A stretch of 64,000 bases of DNA from NCBI RefSeq assembly GCF_010389155.1, contig NC_057764.1:13144001-13208000 (forward strand), read 5' to 3'. How positions within the stretch are numbered: position 1 is the first letter of the stretch; every line of letters starts with the position of its first letter. Origin of the DNA: Erigeron canadensis. Its lineage: Eukaryota; Streptophyta; Magnoliopsida; Asterales; Asteraceae. The translations under genes and the position numbers were made by a program. This document shows, piece by piece, positions 35,290 through 45,844 of the stretch. The notes below the pieces were generated by a model that saw nothing but the letters and a program-made list of their open reading frames with translations, ran no database searches and was not told the origin of the DNA.

Positions 35290-37413
35290 TCAAGTTTTTC
35301 TAGGTACCCACCTTTGAATGAGTCCTTTTGGGTTAGTGGAATCAATCAAGGTATACAAATGAGGTTTACGAACAATAGGTTTATTCTTAATATTCATCAC
35401 AATCCCATTGGGATCAACAATCAAAGGTTTGGAAATCACAGTAGAAGATTTAGAATTTGATACAGACCATGGTATAGCTAAATTACTCAAATTTGAATCA
35501 AATTTCCTATTAGGAATTTTCTTCTTGTAATCATTAGCTATCCAACTTCTTCTAACTGGTGATTTATCATACACTTGTGTTTTAGTATAGCTAGTAGATT
35601 TTATCAATGATGATTTAGAAATCCACTTATGGTTACTAGCTAAGCTCTTCTCTCCTGTAACAAATAAATTCTTAGAATTAGTTCGAGGAGTGAAAAACAC
35701 ATTCTTAATTTTGCTTTGTTTGGTGGAAGATTTGATATTCTGTTTCTTTGGTGTTGCAACAGTGAACCAACCATACTGATCTCTATAACTAGTTATACCA
35801 TTAGATGTATCCTTTATTAGCGAATCTTGGCTAGACTTAGACATCTTAGGTAATGAACTAGATTGAGAGATAGCTTTAGAAGCAGAGGTTCTAGAAACAA
35901 ATGAAATGTCAACCTTGAGCTTTGAGGTAGTAGGAATTGTCTTTTTACCTTTGACAGCTGGTGCAGGCTGACTTTTGGGTGAATAAAATGAAGTTGGAGC
36001 AATCTTAGATTTAGATTCCTTCTTTGGTTCAACTTTAGGCTTTTTGGGCAAAAGTTTTTCAAGTTCTTTTTCAACTTCAGGTGCAAAAACATGATCAGTT
36101 TCCAAATACTTATCAAATTCTTCAACAGAAAGATCTGGATAAGTAGGATGACACTTATTAGTTGGGAAAGAAAACTGTAAACTTTTTGGTTGAACTTCTG
36201 GTTTGAAAACAGTTTTGTTAGTAAACTTTTCAACTAATGCTTTTGCTTTAGCCTTAAGATCTTTAGGAGTCTCAATCTTGTGCTCTAAGTTCACTTTATT
36301 TTGGTCAACAGGTGTGGTCACAGGGGTATCCAAAGAAAGTATCTTCTTGACAGAAGCACAATGTTTAGCTTTCAGGGCTTGAACTTTCTCTTCAATCTGG
36401 AAGAATGATGATAGCATTGAAGTAGACATATCATGAATCTCTTGAGGAGAGATGCTATCAACCTGCATATCTTTGTTTGAATTCTCACTCCCATTGGATG
36501 GAATGGAGCAATCAACAGAAGTAAGATCATGCATCATTTGGGTAGGGGTGGTCTCCCTTACCTTTGGAGAATGATCTTGAGTTTTCAGATGTTCAATGAC
36601 TTTTTGTTGTGACTCAATCTTTAGTTTTAAACCTTCAGTTTGTTTTTCCAATATGGTAGTTGGAATGTAAAATCTTTGGGAAACTTGTTTTAAACAATCT
36701 TTTTGAGAATCATTTTCAGTAATTGAAATGTTGTCTATTTTATCTAACTCATAGATGGATCTTTTATGAGTTTTCTTGTATGTCTCATTAATAGCAGCAT
36801 AATCAATATTAATCTGATTTGGAATTGGTCTTTCAACATCATCTGACTCAAAGTCATCCTCAGATGGTCTGATAAAATCTTGAATCATGCCCAGTCTAAG
36901 AAATTTTTCATCATAAAGTGGACCAAGGTCTTCTTTTTTGATTTTTTCTAAGTGTGTTGGATTCTCATAACCCAAACCAAGAAGAAGTTCTGATCTGTCA
37001 ATCTTTGACTTATTGTAATAAGCAGTGAAATTCAAAAAAGGATTTTGTTCAATCTTATAGATTTTTTCTTGATAAAACAGAATGTTTGCTTTCAAATCCT
37101 CAACTTGTTTTTGAAGAGTCTCAATTTCAACTCCTTTGAGAAAACAAGTATTGTTTAGATCAAAAATCTGTCTTTCATGGTTTTCACAGTTGGGTCTGAA
37201 ATCTTTCATTTTATTTGTGAGAAACTCAACATCAGCTTGTCTTGCATTTGCTCTTATCCATTCATTGGTTTTCTCAAGCTTTAAGGTCTCAATGGTTTGC
37301 TTGAGTGAATGGATAGTCTCTTCAAGGTCTTGACATTTGTTAGTCAAATGAGCATTGGGTAAAACAACTTGAGAACTGTTACTTGACAAATGCATTTCTT
37401 TTGAGAGCTTCAT
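35290..37413 (-). CDS. Gag-like ORF of element B (707 aa)
   Basis: Starts with a coiled-coil-rich half (LEETIHSLKQTIETLKLEK, LQKQVEDLKANI) and continues into a Lys/Ser/Thr-rich half. It ends KGLIQRWVPRKT, the kind of ending that immediately precedes pol in Sirevirus gag proteins. No CCHC knuckle is seen. It overlaps the upstream 196-residue frame by 35 bases. The large intact frame suggests selection until recently or a young insertion. Gag would form particles. That it is one protein with the upstream ORF after a frameshift is likely but not certain. Confidence 0.75.
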   Translation of the reverse strand: MKLSKEMHLSSNSSQVVLPNAHLTNKCQDLEETIHSLKQTIETLKLEKTNEWIRANARQADVEFLTNKMKDFRPNCENHERQIFDLNNTCFLKGVEIETLQKQVEDLKANILFYQEKIYKIEQNPFLNFTAYYNKSKIDRSELLLGLGYENPTHLEKIKKEDLGPLYDEKFLRLGMIQDFIRPSEDDFESDDVERPIPNQINIDYAAINETYKKTHKRSIYELDKIDNISITENDSQKDCLKQVSQRFYIPTTILEKQTEGLKLKIESQQKVIEHLKTQDHSPKVRETTPTQMMHDLTSVDCSIPSNGSENSNKDMQVDSISPQEIHDMSTSMLSSFFQIEEKVQALKAKHCASVKKILSLDTPVTTPVDQNKVNLEHKIETPKDLKAKAKALVEKFTNKTVFKPEVQPKSLQFSFPTNKCHPTYPDLSVEEFDKYLETDHVFAPEVEKELEKLLPKKPKVEPKKESKSKIAPTSFYSPKSQPAPAVKGKKTIPTTSKLKVDISFVSRTSASKAISQSSSLPKMSKSSQDSLIKDTSNGITSYRDQYGWFTVATPKKQNIKSSTKQSKIKNVFFTPRTNSKNLFVTGEKSLASNHKWISKSSLIKSTSYTKTQVYDKSPVRRSWIANDYKKKIPNRKFDSNLSNLAIPWSVSNSKSSTVISKPLIVDPNGIVMNIKNKPIVRKPHLYTLIDSTNPKGLIQRWVPRKT

Positions 37414-37969
37414 GAGCTATTGAGAGTTTTGAAAAATCTTCATTAATTTTATCAAACTCTTGTTTAGCTATTTTCAAATTGTTTTTCAAAGTAAGATTTT
37501 GTTTTGTCAAAGTAGCAGTAGTTGTTTGGACAGACAGGTAATCATCTTTGGAAATGAATTCTACCTCACTTGTTGTTGCTTGTGAAGTAGTTTGTGAAGA
37601 AACGGTTGTTGAAGTAACAGATGTCATCAAGCATGTGAGATCTTCAGAATCAGAATGTGAAGGAACTTGACTTGAAGTGTCAATGGCATTTTCTTGAACA
37701 TGGAGAGTCTTAGGCACAACAAACTTTGTGAATTCATCCCATATCTCCTTGGCATTATGATCATGGTTAACAACTGAGAAAATCTCATCAGGAAGAGATT
37801 GATAGATATAGGCTTTAGCTTGCTTGTCAGCATAAATTCTTGCTTTTTGATCATCAGTCAGTTGTTCACTTGAAAGAATAAGTCCATTGGCATCTTCGAA
37901 TTGAGCTGGACCTTCAAGAACTGATTCTCGAATGAAGACACCATTTGATTTGATTTCAAGAAAATCCAT
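37379..37969 (-). CDS. Gag-like N-terminal ORF of element B (196 aa)
   Basis: The ATG at 37969 sits in an open frame continuing upstream to about 38030 (YAKWQKEFMDFLE), so the functional start may differ. Contains the copia gag motif series DKQAKAYIYQSLPDEIF and AKEIWDEFTKFV, a truncated UBN2-like domain: the region between this motif and the knuckle seen in other gags is missing. It ends in a 35-base overlap with the 707-residue frame. Confidence 0.75.
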   Translation of the reverse strand: MDFLEIKSNGVFIRESVLEGPAQFEDANGLILSSEQLTDDQKARIYADKQAKAYIYQSLPDEIFSVVNHDHNAKEIWDEFTKFVVPKTLHVQENAIDTSSQVPSHSDSEDLTCLMTSVTSTTVSSQTTSQATTSEVEFISKDDYLSVQTTTATLTKQNLTLKNNLKIAKQEFDKINEDFSKLSIAHEALKRNAFVK

Positions 37970-38106
37970 GAATTCTTTTTGCCATTTGGCATAAGAATCT
38001 TTATAATGAATTGGAGATGATTGACATCATTGGATCAATGTTAATTGTTGTCATTGAAATAAATGAACAATGATTTGAAATTGTTTTTGTTGTTTTTGAT
38101 TTTTGG

Positions 38107-38640
38107 AAGGTAAAACGATCTTGAATGAGATCGTCTAAGAAAACAAAGTTGTTTTTGAATTTTGGACTAGAACGGTCTTGATGAAGATCGTCCTAAGAAT
38201 TGGTATGAAAAATTTCTAAGTATGAGTGAAGGAAAGGTAGGACGGTCTCATTCAAGATCGTTTTACATTCCTGGAAATTGACTTGAAAACTTTCTAAGTA
38301 TGGAAGAATGAAAGCTAGGACGGTCTTGGAAAGAAGATCGTCTTAGAAATCTTGGGTGAAAAATTTTCTAAGCATAGAAAATTTAGGAAATTTTGACAGA
38401 ATGATTGTATGTTTTCAAAATTGTTGAGCAAAACCAATCTCAAGGAGATTAGTTACCCAAGGAAGTGTGTGATTCCGAATCACAACAACTTCAAAAGATC
38501 AAACCACAACACACAGTTCACAAAGAACTCAAAATGCTAGGACGATCTTGGCAAGATCGTCTTAACACCAAATATCAGAAAAGCACTAGGACGATCTTGA
38601 GGAGATCGTCTTAGAGTTATGAAGATCGTTTCAAGGCAAG
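38107..38640 (-). repeat. Stem-loop cluster 1 of B (gag leader)
   Basis: At least six inverted repeats: 38110 (ACGATCTTGAATGAGATCGT), 38168, 38240, 38318, 38540 (AGGACGATCTTGGCAAGATCGTC) and 38588. Between them and cluster 2 other words are also shared, e.g. GAGCAAAACC.ATCTC...AGTTACCCA at 38430 and 33857. The cluster lies between the PBS and gag, where packaging and dimerisation signals of retroelements normally sit. Confidence 0.85.
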
Positions 38641-39064
38641 AACACCAAAAAATGACAAAATAGTCGAGTAAGACACTAATTTGCTTGTATCTCACTCAAT
38701 TTTGAGAGTTAGAACTCGATCCAAACACAGAAATGCTTAGAATTCAATTGCGCACAACCCTAGCAACAATTTCATAGCTCAAATCAACTCAAACTCGAAA
38801 ATCAATATCTCATGAACTTTCCAAAAATTTCGGAATTTGATCAAAACAATGAATTGGATTTTGAAACTTAACAGGATGTTTTTAGAGGTGATTTAGAATG
38901 TATCTGTGAACAAAAACAGGAAAATTGAGTGAAAATCGAAGGTGAATTGGTGAAGAACAGTAATGATGAAAAACGGTTATGTTTATGAACACGAATTGCA
39001 AAACTTGAACAAAATTTGTATCAATCTGTATGAAATTTGTTCTGGATCGTCAACAGATTGTTGT

Positions 39065-39079
39065 TTTGCTCTGATACCA
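39065..39079 (-). other. Primer-binding site of B (initiator Met tRNA)
   Basis: On the minus strand TGGTATCAGAGCAAA lies two bases after the LTR end. It is complementary to the initiator methionine tRNA 3' end. Confidence 0.92.
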
Positions 39080-39081
39080 CA

Positions 39082-39356
39082 TGTAGAAACGTGCTTTGAT
39101 TCGTGTTATGATGCGGAAGTAAGGTGATCAACAATGGTGGAAGTGTGTTAGTGTGTGTTCTTGAGAGAGAAAGGTGTGTGTGTGTGGAAAGCTTGATTGA
39201 TTGATTAGGAAAAGTGTTACAAGCTTACAAGTGCTTGAAGGCTTGAGGGGTATTTATACTCTAAGTATATTACAAAGGCTCCCTCTCAACCTTATACAAT
39301 ATACACAAAATATAATGTTTAGAAATACAACTAAGCACTATTTTATATTTATAACA
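39082..39356 (-). repeat. 5' LTR of element B
   Basis: Partner of 27242-27513. Carries TATAAATA on the minus strand (39251-39258) and differs partly by expansion of a GATT repeat. Flanked by the CTTTC duplication at 39357-39361. Confidence 0.95.
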
Positions 39357-39361
39357 CTTTC

Positions 39362-40751
39362 CAAGATTTGTAATGATAATTATTCGGCATTTTGTAGCTG
39401 ATCTACCTCAAGACGGTCCTACGTTTAAATTAGGATGTCTTACGCATAAAGTGTTTGTAGAGAGTATGAAACAATTGTCGGGTGCAAATGTTCCTAATAA
39501 TGTTGATAATCCACCATTATTCGGACATTTGATTAATCCTAACTATGTTGCTCATCGACAAGGTTGGGAAGATGAAGAACCCGTTGCTGCTGCTGCTAAT
39601 GATCAGGCTCAAGAAGATCCTCAAGAAGAGCGAGCTGATTAGTTTGAGGGACTTAATGATGTTCCTCTATATGCTGGAGATCTGGAGAATGATCCAGACA
39701 TGGATGCTCTTATGCAGGATGTTGATGATCCCGCAAATCTTGTGCCACCAACTTCTGGAGTTTCTACCTCTACCTTTGCTCCAGTTGGTGATGTTGCTAG
39801 TTCTTCTGAGCTACCAGTTACTGTTAATGCTGGTGATGACTTAGAAGATGATGAAAAAGAGGCAGAAAGATTGCCGAAGCGAAGAAGAAGACAAGGGAAA
39901 GGAGTTGATGTTGTGGAGAGACTTCCAACTTCTCAGCGATCTCAGGCTAATATTGATAGAGATTTTGCTGCATATCAAGCTGCCATGGAGAGATCTCAAG
40001 CTACTCCATCAGTTGCTGCTTTAAGAGCTTCAGTTACTGATATTCCTATTTTTGTGCCTTATACTTCTGCTGGTGTTGTTATTGGGGAGAGAAGGTCGAG
40101 ACCAAAGTTTATTATTAGAGGAATTGGTTCTGGCGCACAAGTTGTCACGGAGGCTACAACTGTCACGATTCCTACTACTCCGGAGTCTACAGTTCGTCAA
40201 GAGCCAGAGCCGATAGTTGTTGCTCCTAGGCCTTCTTTTACTCCTATTCAGCCTATTGTTCATGTTTCTACTATCATGGGACGTCTGTTGACTCCTTTGC
40301 AACTACCTCAAATGCCTCCTACAGGAACTTTTAGTGCTTGTATGCCTTCATTTGAAGCTACGATGCCACCTCATGCCTCTACATCTGATGTTGCTTCTAC
40401 GTCACGTCCAGTTGCTCCAGTTCAAGTGTAGTTGCGTCGTCTGTTTTCTGAGAAGAAGATGTTAGAGATGAGGGTCACAGCTTTGGAGAGTCAGCTAAAG
40501 TTCCAAGCTGCCAAGCATCAAGAAGAGATGGATTGATTACAACACTTGTTCATTCTCTTGGTTCTAGACTTGACCAATTCTTGGCTCAAGGAGGAGATAA
40601 AAGTGGTTGTAAGGATGATGAGCTAGCTAAGAAGACAAGAGATGATGATCATGAAGATCAAGATCCAGCTCAAGGTCCAAATCAAGCACAACCATCAGTT
40701 GGTGAGCCAGAGAATAGAGATCAAGGTCAAGGTCAAGATGCTGATGTTGCT
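39362..40751 (+). pseudogene. Env-like gene of H, part 2 (between insertions B and C)
   Basis: Continues the frame of part 1 at codon level once B and one CTTTC are discounted. Encodes GPTFKLGCLTHKVFVESM, acidic and Ala/Thr/Pro-rich stretches, a basic patch (LPKRRRRQGKG) and a coiled-coil-like segment (KKMLEMRVTALESQLKFQA). In-frame stops at 39640 and 40429 and a frameshift near 40525. It ends at the C insertion point. The NLS-like basic patch parallels that in B. Confidence 0.78.
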
Positions 40752-41608
40752 TGTTTAGGGTCAGATTTTCTATAACTATGATCCTGAACAATTATATCAC
40801 TAACATAATTTTCTATTGTACACGATAATATCTTGATGTTTTGCAAGATCCTGGATTCTACAATTTAGATGCAGGATATTCAGGAAATGGCCAACGGTCA
40901 AAAATGTATCAACACTTATGCAACGGATTTCACAAGAGAGTCAATATGCAATCCCTTGAATATCGGAACATAATGGAAGAATAAACGTGTCAAAGAAGAC
41001 TCAACATCTATTTTCCACTTCAACACGTTGATTAAACAAGACGCGGAAGATCCCGAATATTTCGGATAGTTAGTTAGCTTTTTACATTATAAATATCGAG
41101 TGATTGATCGAAGTCTAGGCACTTAGCATTCAGTACTCACACTTGTATTCACACACACTTACTTACTGCTTTATTTTCATAACTTCGATCAAATCACTTA
41201 CTCATCCGTTGTATTGTAATCAACGAAAATAATAAAAGAACATAGGAAGGGTCGATTGCATCCTCTCGGGGTTTTTTTACCTAAGATCACTTAACTGGAT
41301 CAAGGGTTTTTCCTCGTCAACAAAATTCTGGTGTCTTTACTTTTATTTGCAATTTCATTAAGCTTTTACGTTATTTTATTCTATTTTACATTATCTTCGA
41401 CTGTTTTCTTATTTACTCAAAGTATTTCGATCTTAAAGATCTTCTCAAACTCGTTTTTAGTACAAACTCTTAGTTTATTTTTTTTGATAAGAAAACTTTC
41501 CTTTTTATTTGAAGATCCTTGAACACCAAACCCCACTTACAAATCTTCAGTTGATTATTAATCCAAAATCCTTTCTAAAATGATCTTAGGTAATTTTTGA
41601 CCGAAACA
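40752..41608 (+). repeat. 5' LTR of element C
   Basis: TGTTTAGGGTC...GACCGAAACA. TATAAATA at 41088-41095. It differs from the 3' LTR at a few percent of positions by eye. Confidence 0.95.
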
Positions 41609-41611
41609 ATT

Positions 41612-41629
41612 TGGCGCCCACCTTGGGGC
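41612..41629 (+). other. Primer-binding site of C
   Basis: TGGCGCCCACCTTGGGGC a few bases after the LTR. TGGCGCC-type sites are usual for Tat and Athila gypsy elements; the primer tRNA is not resolved here. Confidence 0.75.
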
Positions 41630-41651
41630 AAAAAGGTGTTTTTGCAATATA

Positions 41652-43009
41652 ATGCATTCTCTTAATCTTAATTGCAAGGATTTTTATCAAATCAATTTGC
41701 TAAGAATGTCGACCTCCCAAAATGCTTCTTCTGCTGTTTCTGGATCTACAACTTTGAAAAATTTAATCAAACCTCCAAAAAGTAATAATAACAGGAACAC
41801 TGGAAAAGCTATTGATGGTTCATCTGCTGGACATGATCCACTTGGCCCGATGCCTAAGGAACCAGAACCCTATGTAGATCCATTTGCAGGATCACAGGTA
41901 AGAACTAATCGTGGCGAAACTAACGCTAACCCAGATGTTGCTTCTATGATTAAAGGTTTGCAGGAACAATTAGCAACGACACAATCAGAAAATCTTGCTA
42001 GATTCGATATTTTAGAATCTAGAATGATAGGAAGCTGGAGCCAACGATCTAAAAGTCAAGAAGTCGGAATTCACGACCTAAAGGCTCCAGAGAATTCACC
42101 AGCAATTAATAAGAGTGTTAACTTTGGAGGGACCAATACTCAAGGAGCGTCGGCGTCTCAATCATTGGGTCATTTATTTTCCGCTCCTCCTGCAAAAGCT
42201 GGATCTGCTTCATTCTTTTACGACAGAAATAATTCAAATAATAATATCAACAATAATAATAATGAACAAACTCCTCCGTCTTCTACGATAAATCCAGGTT
42301 TGAATAATTCCTCTCATAGTTATGAGAATAATGCTAACGGTATGCAGGACAATGTGGCGAATGCGTATTTAGCGAGGGAGTTGCAGAAAATTAAGGAACT
42401 GATTTCGACAGTTTCGGGATACTGTCAGCCGATCCGCAGATGTACAGAATTTCCAGGTTTATACCGGCTATTGCTAACGTGGAAATTCCGAAGAAATTCT
42501 CAGCGCCTCATATGAAAACATATGATGGAACCACTGACCCAGAAGAGCAAATGATCAGGTTGGAAGAAGACGAAATGCTGAGGAAAAGGATGGAGACGCC
42601 ATCAACATATGATCGTCTAAACAGAAAAATAGAAACTCCTGTATTCCGACCAAGAAACAAGCCATATACAAGAGCTGTGCAATAGAATACGCTTGAAAGA
42701 TCCGGAAGTTATCAATATCCTGACTTATCTAATTATTGTTTCCCTGTTGATGTTGCAGGAATTTTAGCAGCAATGAAGAATCTTGGGGACAAAGTTAGAT
42801 GGCCTCCCAAGAATCCTAAGAGTGAAGCAAACAAAGACAAGTCAAGATGGTGTGCCTATCATGAAGATTTTGGGCATACTACTGAAGAATGTTTTGCTTT
42901 CAGGAGAGAAGTCATGATACTCCTCAGCAAAGGATATCTGACAGAATTATTCGGCAAAAAGAAGGCTCAAGATATCGATGTTAAGGATTTGGGCAAGCAG
43001 GTTCAATGA
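41652..43009 (+). pseudogene. Gag of element C, with the gag core deleted
   Basis: The N-terminal frame (41652-42515; the start may be the later ATG at 41706, MSTSQNASSA) is Ser/Asn-rich with an Asn-repeat. A frameshift near 42450 leads to PKKFSAPHMKTYDGTTDPEEQ, the start of a retrotransposon gag domain. The text then jumps straight to RLEEDEMLRKRME, so most of the gag core is gone. The C-terminal part (42773-43009) keeps the zinc-binding-like WCAYHEDFGHTTEECFAFRRE. It cannot make a normal capsid. Confidence 0.85.
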
Positions 43010-43669
43010 CAGCCATCGAGGCCCAAATCACTTCCAACTAATGCTAGATTTATCAATTATATTTCAGGTGGATCGGAAGTATGCGGTACATCCTATTCAG
43101 CCGCCAAAAGGAATGTAAAAGAAGCCAAATCAGAAAAAGCGGAAAGGCCGTTACAAAAATCCGATGTGCTACGAATGGATAAAGTGACTTTTGAAGAGGA
43201 TGATATGGACAACATTCAGGATCCTCATCATGATGGTTTGGTAGTGACCTTATGTAGCTAACCATTTTGTGCGCAGGATCTTGATTGATAATGGCAGTTC
43301 AGTCAATATCATTATATTGGAAACCTTGAAAAGGATGGGAATCTGTGAAGAAGAAATTGGCGGGAAATCCACAGTTCTCGTCGTTTCAGTGGAGAAACGA
43401 AGAATACTTATGGCGAAATAAAATTGCCAGTCTATGTCGAAGGGGTAAATTCAATGCAAAAATTTTGTGTTATTGACTCTTTACCTGGTTGTAATATTAC
43501 TCTAGGTAGGCCATGGATACATGAAATGAGAGTTGTACCTTCAACTTATCATCAATGTGTGAAGATCCCGACTCCTTGGGGGGTGGTGAAGATAAAGGGA
43601 GATCAGCAGGATGCTAAGGAATGTTATATGGCCTCCATGAAATCTAGAAGCAAATCTACTGAAGCATAG
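43010..43669 (+). pseudogene. Protease region of element C
   Basis: FINYISGGSEVCGTSYSAAKR leads into an aspartic protease with the ILIDNGSSVN active site (about 43285-43315, DNG as in related Tat elements). It then runs through ITLGRPWIHEMRVVPSTYHQCVK. Frameshifts near 43255 and 43405 and stops near 43007, 43261 and 43667 break it. The protease would process the Gag-Pol polyprotein. Confidence 0.8.
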
Positions 43670-45838
43670 CAATCAAGGAAGAACATTCTTAATATCAGGG
43701 AATCTGAAGATCAAGACGTAAAGGAGATCCAGATATCAAATGAAGATCCTGATATTAAGGTGTTCATCGGAAAGAAGATATCAGGAGATCTTGAAAAAGA
43801 TCTCATTGATTTTCTAGGCAAAAGAAAATCTACATTTGCTTGGAAACAGGAAGATATGACAGGTATCTCTAAAGACATTATTACTCATAAATTAGGTATT
43901 GACAAAAATTTCAGGCCTATTCAACAAAAAAGAAGAAAATTTGCTCCGGAAAGAAACGCAATTATTCTAGAGGACGTTGAAAGGTTACTGAAGGCAAAGA
44001 TGATAAGAGAAGTGAAGTTTCCAGAATGGCTTGCAAATGTCGTGGTGGTACTGAAGAAGAATGGGAAATGGAGAGTCTGTGTGGACTTCATGGATCTTAA
44101 CAAAGCCTGCCCCAAGGATCCTTTCCCATTACCCCACATAGATGTGATGGTAGATGCTATGGCTAGACATGAAATGTTGACATTCATGGACGCATCTTCA
44201 GGATTTCAAAAAATTCAGATGGAGCCTGAGGATCAAGAAGCAACAACATTTATGACTCCAACAGGTATATATTGTTATATTGATATGCCTTTTGGATTAA
44301 AAAATGCAGGTGCAACATATCAGAGGTTGGTAAACATGATGTTTAAAGACCAATTGTGGGATACGATGGAGGTTTACATCGACGATATGGTGGTAAAATC
44401 GAAGAAGGCGGAAGATCATTTAAAGGATCTTGAAGTTGCTTTTGATATATTGGATCGCTTCAAAATATAACTCAACCCGGCAAAATGCAACTTTGGAGTA
44501 GGTGCAGGAAAATTCCTAGGTTATTTAGTAACCAAAAGAGGAATTGAAGCAAGTCCAGAGCAGATAAAGGCAATTATGGAGCTGAAATCACCCAGGAATG
44601 TAGAAGATATTCAGAGATTAACTGGCAGATTAGCAGCGCTAAACAGATTCATATCAAGGTCATCGGATAGATGCAAGGAATTCTATGATATGCTGAAGAA
44701 AAATAGAAAGTTCGAATGGAGAGAAAAACAAGAAGAAGCATTCCAAGCATTAAAGGTCTATCTATCAACTCCACCTTTATTGATAAAGCCGGAAAAAGGT
44801 GAAATACTTTTTCTATACCTATCAGTATCATCAGAAACAGTAAGCGCTGTGCTTGTAAAAGAGCACGAAGGTAAACAACATCCTGTTTATTATGTTAGTA
44901 AGAGTTTACTAAATGCTGAAACTAGGTACTCACATCTAGAAAAGTTAATATTAGCTTTGATAATGGCCTCAACTAAACTTAGGCATTATTTTGAAACACA
45001 TCCTATACATATAAAAACTAATTATCCTATAAAAAGTGTGCTTAGGAAACCAGAATTATCAGGAAGATTGGCTAAATGGTCTGTAAAGTTAAGTGCATTT
45101 AATATAACTTATGAACCTAGAACTGCTATTAAATCTCAAGCTTTAGCTGACTTTGTAGCTGATTTTACTAATGATTTACAACCAGAAGCTGATTTAGAAG
45201 TTAAAATGTTAACTGAAAATTGTGAAAAATGGATATTGCATACTGATGGTGCAGCAAATGTAAGAGGAATAGGTTTATGAATCATACTAAAATCGCCACA
45301 GGGGTATATCTTACCTCAATCTATTAGTTGTGAATTTACTGCCACTAATAATGAAACGGAATATGAAGCTTTAATAGCAGGATTAGAATTAGCTAAACAT
45401 ATGGGTATTAAACGCTTGCAAGTTTATGTAGACTCTTTATTGTTAGCAAATCATTTTAATGGATCTTATACGGTTAGAGGTGAGAAGTTAATAGCTTACT
45501 TAGAAATAGTAAAAACTTTAGCTAAACACTTTGATTCCTTTAGTATAGAACAAGTACCAAGACAGGAAAATATAAAAGCAGATGCTTTAGCTTATTTAGG
45601 ATCCTCACTCAATATTCCACCAGATACTAAGATACCTATAATAAAAATAATGAATCCGGCTATAGAAACAATACAAATTAAAGCAGTTGACGAACAAGTA
45701 TCAGAAGGGTATAGTTCTGGGGACAATTCAGAATCCTGGATTGAACCAATTATGAAATATTTGCTAGAAGGAATTATTCCAGAACAGGAAAATCACAGAG
45801 CTTTCAAGGTAAAGGTATCATACTTCTCTATTATATAA
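43670..45838 (+). pseudogene. Reverse transcriptase and dual RNase H of element C
   Basis: RT shows the finger motif WRVCVDFMDLNKACPKDPFP and the catalytic YIDD (44375-44386). After an in-frame TAA (44468) come KCNFGVGAGKFLGYLVTKRG, the first RNase H (PVYYVSKSLLNAETRYSHLEK) and the second, archaeal-type RNase H (WILHTDGAANVRG, Asp at 45245; NETEYEALIAGLELAKHMG; YVDSLLLA; ADALA). Stops at 45278 and 45836 are also in frame. No frameshift occurs from 43670 to 46967, which is unusual for so many stops. Confidence 0.92.
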
Positions 45839-45844
45839 AATAGA

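Larger units (their letters stand above)
27242..39356 (-). mobile_element. Element B: Sirevirus-like LTR retrotransposon with gag and env-like genes but no pol
   Basis: LTRs of 272 and 275 bp (27242-27513 and 39082-39356) with TGTT...TACA ends on the minus strand and a perfect CTTTC target duplication (27237-27241, 39357-39361). On the minus strand: LTR, Met-tRNA PBS, leader with stem-loops, gag-like ORFs (37969-35290), a second leader with stem-loops, env-like ORFs (32254-27500), PPT, LTR. Between gag and env there is no protease, integrase, RT or RNase H. It must depend on enzymes in trans. A LINE inserted into it later (32510-33127). Confidence 0.92.
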
